Shown one piece after another: positions 56,511-64,000 of a stretch of 64,000 nt of DNA (positions are counted from its first letter, which is position 1; each line of letters begins with the position of its first letter). The stretch is from the NCBI RefSeq assembly GCF_025905425.1, contig NZ_CP109603.1, forward strand, positions 5,224,501-5,288,500, written 5' to 3'. The DNA is from Pseudomonas putida (lineage in GTDB: Bacteria; Pseudomonadota; Gammaproteobacteria; Pseudomonadales; Pseudomonadaceae). The notes beneath the pieces were generated by a model that saw nothing but the letters and a program-made list of their open reading frames with translations, was not told the origin of the DNA and searched no databases. A program made the translations under genes and the position numbers.

Positions 56511-58558
56511 GTGCTCAAGATTTCCTGGTAGAACTGGGCACCGAAGAGCTGCCACCCAAGGCCCTCGCCAGCCTGGGCGACGCCTTCCTGGCTGGTATCG
56601 AGAAAGGCCTGCAGGCCGCTGGCCTGAACTACGCCAGCAAGTCGGTATACGCCGCACCGCGTCGCCTGGCGGTACTGATTCGCCAGCTCGACGTGCAGCA
56701 GCCTGACCGCAGCATCAACATCGACGGCCCGCCCTTGCAGGCTGCTTTCAAAGACGGTGAGCCGACCCAAGCTGCCTTGGGCTTTGCCAAGAAGTGCGGT
56801 GTAGAGCTGTCGGAAATCGACCAGAGCGGCGCCAAGCTGCGTTTCTCCCAGCACATCCCGGGCAAGTCCACTACCAGCCTGCTGCCGACCATCGTCGAAG
56901 ACTCGCTCAACGACCTGCCGATCCCCAAGCGCATGCGCTGGGGCGCCAGCCGCGAAGAGTTCGTGCGCCCGACCCAGTGGCTGGTGATGCTGCTCGGCGA
57001 CCAGGTCGTCGATTGCACCATCCTCGCCCAGCAGGCTGGCCGTGAGTCCCGTGGCCACCGCTTCCATCACCCGGAGAACGTGGTCATCACCACCCCGGCC
57101 AACTACGTCGAAGACCTGCGCAAAGCCTACGTGCTGGCCGACTTCGCCGAGCGCCGTGAGCTGATCGCCAAACGCACCGCAGAACTGGCCCTGCAGCAGG
57201 AAGGCAGTGCCATCGTGCCGCCGGCATTGCTGGACGAAGTGACCGCCCTGGTCGAATGGCCGGTGCCGCTGGTGTGCTCGTTCGAGGAGCGTTTCCTCGA
57301 CGTGCCGCAAGAAGCCCTGATCACCACCATGCAGGACAACCAGAAGTACTTCTGCCTGCTGGACAGCGAAGGCAAGCTACTGCCGCGCTTCATCACCGTG
57401 GCCAACGTCGAAAGCCGTGACCCGAAGCAGATCATCGAAGGCAACGAAAAGGTCGTGCGCCCACGCCTGACCGACGCCGAGTTCTTCTTCAAGCAAGACA
57501 AGAAGCAGCCGCTGGAAACCTTCAACGAGCGCCTCAAGAACGTGGTGTTCCAGGCTCAACTGGGCACCGTCTACGACAAGGCCGAGCGCGTTTCCAGGCT
57601 GGCCGCGTTCATTGCCCCGCTGATTGGCGGCGACGCCCAGCGCGCCGCGCGTGCCGGCCTGCTGTCCAAGTGCGACCTGGCCACCGAGATGGTCGGCGAA
57701 TTCCCTGAAATGCAGGGCGTTGCCGGTTACTACTACGCGCTCAACGATGGCGAGCCGCAAGACGTCGCCATGGCCCTGAACGAGCAGTACATGCCACGCG
57801 GCGCTGGCGCTGAGTTGCCAGAGACCGTTACCGGTGCTGCCGTGGCGATCGCCGACAAGCTCGACACCCTGGTCGGCATCTTCGGCATCGGCATGCTGCC
57901 TACCGGCAGCAAAGACCCGTACGCCCTGCGCCGCGCCGCGCTCGGCATTCTGCGCATCCTGATCGAGAAGCAACTGGACCTGGACCTGACCGGTGCCGCC
58001 GAGTTCGCGGTCAAACAGTTCGGTGCCAAGGTCAAGGCCGCTGGCCTTGCCGAGCAGGTGCTGGAGTTCATCTTCGATCGCCTGCGTGCGCGCTACGAAG
58101 ACGAAGGCATCGACGTTGCCACCTACCTGTCGGTGCGTGCCCTGAAGCCGGGTTCTGCCCTGGACTTCGACCAGCGCGTGCAGGCGGTGCAGGCCTTCCG
58201 CAAACTGCCGGAAGCCGAAGCCCTGGCTGCGGTGAACAAGCGTGTGTCGAACCTGTTAAGCAAAGCCGAAGGCGCCATCGCCGAACAGGTCGAGCCCAAG
58301 TACTTCGACAACGCCAACGAGTTCTCCCTGTACTCGGCCATCCAGCAGGCCGACCAGGCCGTGCAACCGATGGCCGCTGCACGTCAGTACAGCGAGTCGC
58401 TGGCCCGCCTGGCGGCCCTGCGTGACCCGGTCGACGCCTTCTTCGAGGCGGTGATGGTCAATGCCGAGGACGCCAAGGTCCGCGCCAACCGTTATGCCCT
58501 GCTCAGCCGCCTGCGCGGTCTGTTCCTGGGTGTGGCCGACATCTCGCTGCTGGGGTAA
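56507..58558 (+). CDS. glyS: Glycyl-tRNA synthetase beta subunit
   Basis: 683 residues, the usual length. Starts [17 protein letters not shown], contains [20 protein letters not shown] and the HD-like domain region; the C terminus is the DALR-type anticodon-binding domain. Binds tRNA-Gly. Confidence 0.98.
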   Translation: MSAQDFLVELGTEELPPKALASLGDAFLAGIEKGLQAAGLNYASKSVYAAPRRLAVLIRQLDVQQPDRSINIDGPPLQAAFKDGEPTQAALGFAKKCGVELSEIDQSGAKLRFSQHIPGKSTTSLLPTIVEDSLNDLPIPKRMRWGASREEFVRPTQWLVMLLGDQVVDCTILAQQAGRESRGHRFHHPENVVITTPANYVEDLRKAYVLADFAERRELIAKRTAELALQQEGSAIVPPALLDEVTALVEWPVPLVCSFEERFLDVPQEALITTMQDNQKYFCLLDSEGKLLPRFITVANVESRDPKQIIEGNEKVVRPRLTDAEFFFKQDKKQPLETFNERLKNVVFQAQLGTVYDKAERVSRLAAFIAPLIGGDAQRAARAGLLSKCDLATEMVGEFPEMQGVAGYYYALNDGEPQDVAMALNEQYMPRGAGAELPETVTGAAVAIADKLDTLVGIFGIGMLPTGSKDPYALRRAALGILRILIEKQLDLDLTGAAEFAVKQFGAKVKAAGLAEQVLEFIFDRLRARYEDEGIDVATYLSVRALKPGSALDFDQRVQAVQAFRKLPEAEALAAVNKRVSNLLSKAEGAIAEQVEPKYFDNANEFSLYSAIQQADQAVQPMAAARQYSESLARLAALRDPVDAFFEAVMVNAEDAKVRANRYALLSRLRGLFLGVADISLLG

Positions 58559-58561
58559 GCC

Positions 58562-59089
58562 TTGAAACTGCTGATTCTCGATCGTGACGGGGTGATCAAC
58601 TACGACTCCGACGCCTACATCAAGTCGCTGGAGGAGTGGGTCCCCATTCCCGGCTCGGTCGAGGCCATCGCGCAGTTGAGCAAGGCGGGCTGGACGGTGG
58701 CCGTGGCCACCAACCAGTCCGGCATCGCCCGCGGCTATTACTCGCTGGATACCCTCGAGGCCATGCACGCGCGCCTGCGTGCGTTGGTGGCCGAGCAGGG
58801 CGGCGAAGTGGGCCATATCGTGTATTGCCCGCATGGGCCGGACGAGGGCTGCGCTTGCCGCAAGCCCAAGCCAGGCATGCTGCAGGCAATTGCCGACCAT
58901 TACCACGCCGACCTGAGCGGCGTATGGTTCGTCGGCGACAGCCAAGGTGACCTTCAGGCCGCCCTGGCCGTCGGTGCACAGCCCGTGCTGGTTAAAACCG
59001 GCAAGGGCGAGCGGACCCTGGAAAAAGGCGTCCCTGAAACTACACTGATTTTCGACGATCTGGCAGCTATCGCCAGAGAACTAATTTAA
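58562..59089 (+). CDS. gmhB: D-glycero-beta-D-manno-heptose-1,7-bisphosphate 7-phosphatase
   Basis: 175 residues, TTG start 3 bases after glyS. HAD motif LDRDGVINYDSDAY, ATNQSGIARGYY, and the zinc-binding YCPHGPDEGCACRKPKPGM cluster (three Cys and one His). It acts in the ADP-heptose path for LPS core. A terminator follows. Confidence 0.96.
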   Translation: MKLLILDRDGVINYDSDAYIKSLEEWVPIPGSVEAIAQLSKAGWTVAVATNQSGIARGYYSLDTLEAMHARLRALVAEQGGEVGHIVYCPHGPDEGCACRKPKPGMLQAIADHYHADLSGVWFVGDSQGDLQAALAVGAQPVLVKTGKGERTLEKGVPETTLIFDDLAAIARELI

Positions 59090-59093
59090 ACGG

Positions 59094-59114
59094 TGCGCCT
59101 TCGGGCGCATTTTC
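59094..59114 (+). terminator. Intrinsic terminator after gmhB
   Basis: tgcgcc-ttcg-ggcgca followed by tttt. It sits 5 bases after the gmhB stop and before the acyltransferase start. Confidence 0.75.
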
Positions 59115-59149
59115 TGAGGCGGGCAAGCCCCGCAACGGTACATGCCACT

Positions 59150-59920
59150 ATGTCGATCCTGCAGGCGATCAGAATCTTTCTTTTTTACCTGCTGCTGGGC
59201 ACCAGTTCGCTGCTGTGGTGCTCCCTGAGCTTCTTTGTCGCGCCATTCTTGTCGTTCCCCAAGCGTTACACGTTCATCAACGTGTACTGGTGCCGTTGCG
59301 CGTTATTTTTGACCCGCACCATCCTGGGCATCAATTACAAGATCACCGGCGCCGAGAACGTGCCGAGTGAGCCGTGCGTGATCCTGTCCAACCATCAGAG
59401 CACCTGGGAGACCTTCTTCCTTTCCCAGTACTTCTCGCCGCTCAGCCAGGTGCTCAAGCGCGAGCTGCTGTACGTGCCGTTCTTCGGTTGGGCCATGGCC
59501 ATGCTGCGGCCCATCGCAATCAACCGCGACAACCCCAAGGAAGCCCTGCGCCATGTGGCCAGCAAGGGTGACGAGCTGCTCAAGCAGGGTGTGTGGGTGC
59601 TGATCTTCCCGGAAGGTACGCGTGTGCCGTTTGGGACGGTCGGCAAGTTCTCCCGCGGTGGTACCGCATTGGCGGTGAACGCCGGGCTGCCGGTGCTGCC
59701 GATCGCGCACAACGCCGGCAAGTTCTGGCCCAAGGCTGGCTGGGGCAAGCGTGCGGGCACCATCGAGGTGGTGATCGGTGAACCGATGTATGCCAACGGC
59801 ACCGGTCCTCGTGCAATTGCCGAGCTCAATGACCGCGCCGCCGCCTGGAACGAGGCCACGCAAAGGGCCCTGGGTTCGCTGCCGCCGGTTGACGAAAAAC
59901 CGCAGGAGCAGATTGCCTGA
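59150..59920 (+). CDS. Lysophosphatidic-acid-type acyltransferase (PlsC family)
   Basis: 256 residues. Two N-terminal hydrophobic helices, then the acyltransferase motifs NHQSTWET (H-x4-E variant of H-x4-D), KRELLYVPFFGWAM, and FPEGTRVPFG. It acylates lysophospholipids at the inner membrane. The start at 59150 has a weak ribosome site. Confidence 0.9.
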   Translation: MSILQAIRIFLFYLLLGTSSLLWCSLSFFVAPFLSFPKRYTFINVYWCRCALFLTRTILGINYKITGAENVPSEPCVILSNHQSTWETFFLSQYFSPLSQVLKRELLYVPFFGWAMAMLRPIAINRDNPKEALRHVASKGDELLKQGVWVLIFPEGTRVPFGTVGKFSRGGTALAVNAGLPVLPIAHNAGKFWPKAGWGKRAGTIEVVIGEPMYANGTGPRAIAELNDRAAAWNEATQRALGSLPPVDEKPQEQIA

Positions 59921-60049
59921 CGATCTGTGGATAACTTGTGAGCAATTTTTCCGACACCTGTTTGAAGTATGCAGTAAGTGATTGAATTAGCTGTTTATTT
60001 CTTCACATGACAGATTTGCGAAAAACGTGCATAAGTTTTTCAGAGGCAT

Positions 60050-60080
60050 AAAAAAACCGGCGCTTAAGCCGGTTTTTTTA
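60050..60080. terminator. Bidirectional intrinsic terminator
   Basis: aaaaaaccggc-gcttaa-gccggtttttt forms a perfect stem with A and T runs on both sides. It is between the convergent acyltransferase and MHS transporter genes. The 130 bases before it are AT-rich and hold a perfect DnaA box (59926-59934). Confidence 0.9.
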
Positions 60081-60099
60081 TGGGTGAGCCTAGGGCTCG

Positions 60100-61719
60100 T
60101 CAGACCTTGTCGATATCCACATCCTTGGTTTCTTTCAGGCAGAAGATACCCACTACCAAGCTGATGCCGGTGACCAGCACCGGGTACCACAGCCCATAGA
60201 AAATATCCCCGGTATACACCACCAGCGCGAACGACACCGTCGGCAGGAAGCCACCAAACCAGCCGTTGCCGATGTGATAGGGCAGGGACATCGAGGTATA
60301 GCGGATACGGGTCGGGAACAGCTCGACCATCACCGCTGCCAGCGGGCCATACGTCATGGTCGCGATCAGGATCATGGCCACGATCAGCACCACCACCATC
60401 ACTTGGTTGACCTGCCCAGGGTCAGCCTTGGCTGGGTACCCCGCCTGCTCGATCGCCGAGCGCATGGCAGCCTCGTCGAAGCCATTGATGCTCTTGTCGC
60501 CGATGTTGACCACCACCTCGCTGCCCGCCACGCTCACCGAGCTGTAAGGCAGCCCCTGCTTGACCAGGAACGTCTTGACCTTGTCGCACGGGCTGTCGAA
60601 ACGCGCCTTGCCGACCGGGTCGAACTGGAAGGTGCAGCCCTGCGGGTCGGCGGTCACAACGATCGGCGCCTGGCGGCTGGCGGCGTCGATCTGCGGGTTG
60701 GCGTAATGGCTGAGCGCCTTGAACAGCGGGAAGTACAGCACGGTCGCAAGCAGCAGGCCGACCATCAAAATCGGCTTACGCCCGATGCGGTCCGACAGCC
60801 AACCGAAGAACACGAAGAACGGCGCGCCGATCACCACACTGATGATCAGCAACGTGTTGGCCTGGGCGGGGTCCATCTTGAGCATCTGGGTCATGAAGAA
60901 CAGCACGTAGAACTGCGCGGTGTAGAAGGTTACGGCCTGGCCGGCGTTGATGCTGAACAGGGCAGTGAGCACCACCTTGAGGTTCGGCCAGGAGGTGAAC
61001 GATTCGCGGATCGGCGATTTGCTGATCTTGCCCTGAGCCTTCATTTTCACGAAGGCTGGCGATTCGTGCATGCTCATGCGGATCCAGGTGGAGATCGCCA
61101 GCAAGAAGATCGACAGCAGGAACGGCAGGCGCCAGCCCCAGGTTTCGAACTGGTCACCACTGATGTAACGGCTACCCAACACGACCAGCAACGACAGCAG
61201 CAGCCCGAGCGTGGCGGTGGATTGAATGAAACCGGTATGGAACCCGCGCTTACCGGGTGGCGCATGCTCGGCCACGTAGGTTGCCGCGCCGCCGTACTCG
61301 CCCCCCAGCGCCAAGCCTTGCAGCATGCGCAGGATCACCAGGATGATCGGCGCCGCGATACCAATGCTGGCATACGTGGGCAGCAGGCCAACGGCAAAGG
61401 TCGAAAGGCCCATCAGCACGATAGTCACCAGGAAGGTGTACTTGCGCCCGATCATGTCGCCTAACCGGCCAAACACCAGCGCACCAAAAGGGCGGACCAA
61501 AAAGCCCGCAGCGAAGGCCATCAGCGCAAAGATGAAGGCCGTGGTGTCGTTGACCCCAGCAAAGAACTGCTTGCTGATGACCGCCGCCAGCGCGCCATAG
61601 AGAAAAAAGTCATACCACTCGAAAACTGTCCCGAGGGATGACGCGAAAATGATCTTTCGTTCTTCACGACGGCTGGAGCTGCTGGCCGTCGCACCCTGCT
61701 CTTGGATGTAATCCGACAT
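60100..61719 (-). CDS. MHS-family (MFS) transporter with a large periplasmic loop
   Basis: 539 residues; ATG at 61719 behind GAGGAC. Twelve predicted helices of the metabolite:H+ symporter class: GTVFEWYDFFLYG near 30-42, RPFGALVFGRLGDMIGRKYTF near 76-95, and GEYGGAATYVAEHAP near 140-154. Between helix 9 and 10 (about 338-436) is an inserted ~100-residue domain with two cysteines (362, 378) that would face the periplasm. The substrate is not known. The next gene upstream is a GMC oxidoreductase, suggesting uptake and oxidation of the same small molecule. Confidence 0.9.
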   Translation of the reverse strand: MSDYIQEQGATASSSSRREERKIIFASSLGTVFEWYDFFLYGALAAVISKQFFAGVNDTTAFIFALMAFAAGFLVRPFGALVFGRLGDMIGRKYTFLVTIVLMGLSTFAVGLLPTYASIGIAAPIILVILRMLQGLALGGEYGGAATYVAEHAPPGKRGFHTGFIQSTATLGLLLSLLVVLGSRYISGDQFETWGWRLPFLLSIFLLAISTWIRMSMHESPAFVKMKAQGKISKSPIRESFTSWPNLKVVLTALFSINAGQAVTFYTAQFYVLFFMTQMLKMDPAQANTLLIISVVIGAPFFVFFGWLSDRIGRKPILMVGLLLATVLYFPLFKALSHYANPQIDAASRQAPIVVTADPQGCTFQFDPVGKARFDSPCDKVKTFLVKQGLPYSSVSVAGSEVVVNIGDKSINGFDEAAMRSAIEQAGYPAKADPGQVNQVMVVVLIVAMILIATMTYGPLAAVMVELFPTRIRYTSMSLPYHIGNGWFGGFLPTVSFALVVYTGDIFYGLWYPVLVTGISLVVGIFCLKETKDVDIDKV

Positions 61720-61816
61720 CGTTGCTGTCCTCGGCCCACAGGCCACAGTGATTATTCTTTTTGTTCCACTGTCGGCAGCCTCCGACCGCAAGCTGCCGGT
61801 GTTGCACGCACCCGGG

Positions 61817-63469
61817 TCAGGGCGTCGGTATTGCGTCTTCGTTTAGGTAGGTCTGGGTTGCAGCTCCTCTGAGGATAAGTTGCGCGGCCTTCTCGGCGAT
61901 CATCAGCGTGGGTGAACAGGTATTGCCGGAGGTGATCTGCGGCATGATCGAGGCATCCGCCACCCGCAGGCCGGGTATGCCATGCACCCGCAGCTGGTTA
62001 TCCACAACATCCAGCGGGCCACTGCCCATGCGGCAGGTACCCACAGGGTGGAAGATGGTGGTGCCGATCTTGCCTGCAGCCTCGAACAAGTCTTCTTCGC
62101 TTTGCAGGGCAGCGCCCGGCAGGTATTCCTGTGGGGCGAAAGCCGCAAGGGCAGGGGCCTGGACAATGCGCCGGGTCATACGGATGGCGTCGGCGGCGAC
62201 ACGCAAGTCCTGTGGGTCGCTGAGGTAGTTGGGGTCGATCAGTGGGGCGCTTTGCATATCTGCAGCGCGGATATCGATGCGCCCGCGGCTGACCGGGCGC
62301 AGGTTGCACACCGATGCGGTGAATGCCGGGAAGCGGTGCAACGGCTCGCCGAACCGCTCCAGCGACAAGGGCTGCACGTGGTACTGCAGGTTGGCGGTGG
62401 CATGCTCGGGGCTGGAGCGCACAAAGGCGCCCAGCTGGCTCGGCGCCATGGCCAGCGGGCCGCTGCGGTCATAGAGATAACGCAGGCCCATGCCCATCTT
62501 GCCCCACAGGCTGTTGGCCATCTGGTTAAGGGTGCGAGTGTTGCGAATCTGGTAGATCAGGCGCAATTGCAGGTGGTCCTGCAGGTTGCCGCCGACGCCG
62601 GGCATGTCATGCCGTACGCCAATCCCCAGGTCTTCCAGCAGCTTGCGTGGGCCGATGCCAGAACGTTGGAGGATGCCCGGCGAGCCTACGGCACCCGCGC
62701 ACAGAACAATCTCGCGACGTGCAGCGAACTCATTCCAGGCACCTTGCCAGCGGGCTTTTACCGCACGGGCACGGGTGTTATTGAGCAACACCTGATCGAC
62801 TTCCACGCCGGTCAGCACGGTCAGGTTCGGCCGGCTGAGCACGGGCCGCAGAAACGCCTTGGAGGCATTCCAGCGCACACCGCTGCGCTGGTTGACCTGA
62901 AAGTATCCACAGCCCTGGTTGTCACCGGTGTTGAAGTCGTCGACCTTGGCGATGCCACTTTGCTCGGCCGCATCGCGGAACGCGTCGAGAATCGGCCAGC
63001 TGTAACGCTGGCGCTCGACCCGCCATTCACCGGCAGCGCCATGGTGCTCGCTGTCACCGGCAAAGTGGTTTTCGCTGGCTTTGAACAGTGGCAGTACGTC
63101 CTTCCAGGCCCAGCCTGGGTTACCTTGCTCGGCCCAGTGGTCATAGTCGGCCGCCTGGCCGCGCATGTAGATCATGCCGTTGATCGAGGAACAACCGCCA
63201 AGCACCTTGCCCCGTGGATAACCCAGGCTACGCCCGCCCAGGCCATGTTGCGCCTCGGTCTTGAAGCACCAGTCGGTGCGCGGGTTGCCAATGCAGTAGA
63301 GGTAGCCGACGGGGATGTGGATCCAGGGATAGTTGTCACGGCCACCCGCTTCCAGCAGCAGCACGCGGCAGGAAGGGTCGGCGGACAAACGATTGGCCAG
63401 CAGGCACCCGGCGGGACCGGCGCCTACGACCACGTAGTCGAAGACAGAATCGGCTGATGGCATGTGCAA
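61817..63469 (-). CDS. GMC family FAD-dependent oxidoreductase (choline-dehydrogenase-like)
   Basis: 550 residues. FAD-binding VVGAGPAGCLLANRLS at the N terminus, GMC signature GGCSSINGMIYMRGQAADYDHW, and a C-terminal catalytic HPVGTCRMG region. Family members oxidise alcohols such as choline; with the MHS transporter downstream this one probably acts on an imported alcohol or ether. It is not next to betB, so BetA is only one possibility. Divergent from the LysR gene. Confidence 0.9.
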   Translation of the reverse strand: MHMPSADSVFDYVVVGAGPAGCLLANRLSADPSCRVLLLEAGGRDNYPWIHIPVGYLYCIGNPRTDWCFKTEAQHGLGGRSLGYPRGKVLGGCSSINGMIYMRGQAADYDHWAEQGNPGWAWKDVLPLFKASENHFAGDSEHHGAAGEWRVERQRYSWPILDAFRDAAEQSGIAKVDDFNTGDNQGCGYFQVNQRSGVRWNASKAFLRPVLSRPNLTVLTGVEVDQVLLNNTRARAVKARWQGAWNEFAARREIVLCAGAVGSPGILQRSGIGPRKLLEDLGIGVRHDMPGVGGNLQDHLQLRLIYQIRNTRTLNQMANSLWGKMGMGLRYLYDRSGPLAMAPSQLGAFVRSSPEHATANLQYHVQPLSLERFGEPLHRFPAFTASVCNLRPVSRGRIDIRAADMQSAPLIDPNYLSDPQDLRVAADAIRMTRRIVQAPALAAFAPQEYLPGAALQSEEDLFEAAGKIGTTIFHPVGTCRMGSGPLDVVDNQLRVHGIPGLRVADASIMPQITSGNTCSPTLMIAEKAAQLILRGAATQTYLNEDAIPTP

Positions 63470-63633
63470 CCTCGCGCCTGATTATTGTTCTTGTCCCGAC
63501 CCATCTTATTGATTAATTTCGCTGTGGAAACACGAGATTTCGCGCAGCCGCTGTGCGTTTTAGCACAGCGGCCACCATGGGAAATACACGCGCCTACACA
63601 AGGACCGCGTAATCGGGATGCACAGGGATCAGC

Positions 63634-64000
63634 ATGTTCGACTGGAACGATCTGCGGTTTTTCCTAGAGTTGCAGCGCAGCGGCCGCCTGCTAACTGCTG
63701 CCAAGCGCCTCAACACCACCCACAGCACGGTCGCCCGGCATATCGAGAGCATCGAGAAAAGCCTGGGCACGCCACTGTTCGTACAGCACGCCCAAGGCTA
63801 CGACCTGACCCCGTCCGGGCAGGCCCTGCTCAAGCACGCCGAAGCCATGGAAAACGTCGCCTTGCTGGCGCAGGAAGAAATCACCCAGGCCATCACCCCG
63901 CTGGGCAAGATCCGCCTTGGCGTGACCGAAGGCATTGGCATCATGTTCTTCACTCCACGCATGAATGCGCTGTTCGAGCGCTACCCAGGCCTTGAGGTGG
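63634..64000 (+). CDS. LysR-type regulator, 3' end outside window
   Basis: 122 codons are visible. Helix-turn-helix LLTAAKRLNTTHSTVARHIESIEKSLG near residues 19-45, then the linker helix and the first strand of the effector domain. Divergent from the GMC gene, so it probably controls the GMC/MHS pair. Runs off the window end. Confidence 0.9.
   Translation, partial: MFDWNDLRFFLELQRSGRLLTAAKRLNTTHSTVARHIESIEKSLGTPLFVQHAQGYDLTPSGQALLKHAEAMENVALLAQEEITQAITPLGKIRLGVTEGIGIMFFTPRMNALFERYPGLEV

Overview
The window is bacterial, GC-rich and dense with genes. It reads as chromosome of a Pseudomonas putida-group organism. The gene order (metNIQ / cox operon / carbonic anhydrase / prlC / trpI-trpBA / betC / aroE-hemF-qor / tsaC-dprA / def-fmt-rsmB-trkA / lpxL-tag-glyQS-gmhB / MHS transporter-GMC oxidoreductase) is the one I remember for the origin-proximal part of P. 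putida genomes. The intergenic REP palindromes (gcaagcccgctcccac type) are also typical of that group. Fourteen perfect TTATCCACA 9-mers, almost all in the right-hand part, fit a position near oriC.

Layout. 1-6 kb: end of a lipoprotein gene, catalase katE and the methionine importer metNIQ. 5.6-6.2 kb: a 110-bp tandem repeat that copies the 3' end of the adjacent Sco gene. 6.2-14.7 kb: a leftward caa3-type cytochrome oxidase cluster with its copper and heme A assembly factors. 15-18.3 kb: a hypothetical gene, then a SulP transporter and a beta-carbonic anhydrase. 18.5-24.2 kb: an SPL-like radical SAM gene behind a perfect LexA box, and two M3 peptidases around a zinc-ribbon protein. 24.2-30.6 kb: small metabolic and stress genes, including two DUF1161 proteins, a tandem lipoprotein pair, an OsmC-like protein, a dodecin and an ElaB-like protein. 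30.6-33.7 kb: trpI with divergent trpBA. 34.7-36 kb: an IS110-family element inserted inside a REP pair. 36-41.2 kb: choline-O-sulfate use (LysR regulator, betC, choline-binding protein) followed by a SulP permease. 41.4-44.2 kb: aroE, hemF, qor.

44.28-46.4 kb is an AT-rich accessory patch. It holds a 554-residue protein with a degenerate P-loop domain and a deoxycytidylate deaminase domain, the architecture of the anti-phage dCTP deaminase (AvcD/DCD) family. A 55-codon ORF lies 6 bases upstream of it, and a structured non-coding segment lies further upstream. A DUF3077 gene and an Ash-like ORF border the patch. 47.4-60 kb returns to core genes (tsaC, dprA, def, fmt, rsmB, trkA, lpxL, tag, glyQS, gmhB, acyltransferase). 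60-64 kb holds an MHS-family transporter, a GMC oxidoreductase and a LysR gene cut by the window end.

Most interesting: (1) the AvcD-like defence locus with its upstream small ORF and hairpins; (2) the IS110 leader, which folds like a bridge RNA and whose loops match both the REP target and the element's own ends; (3) the Sco-gene/REP tandem array; (4) the LexA box on the radical SAM gene; (5) the skewed enrichment of DnaA boxes. All family assignments come from reading motifs and remembered families; no database search was run.
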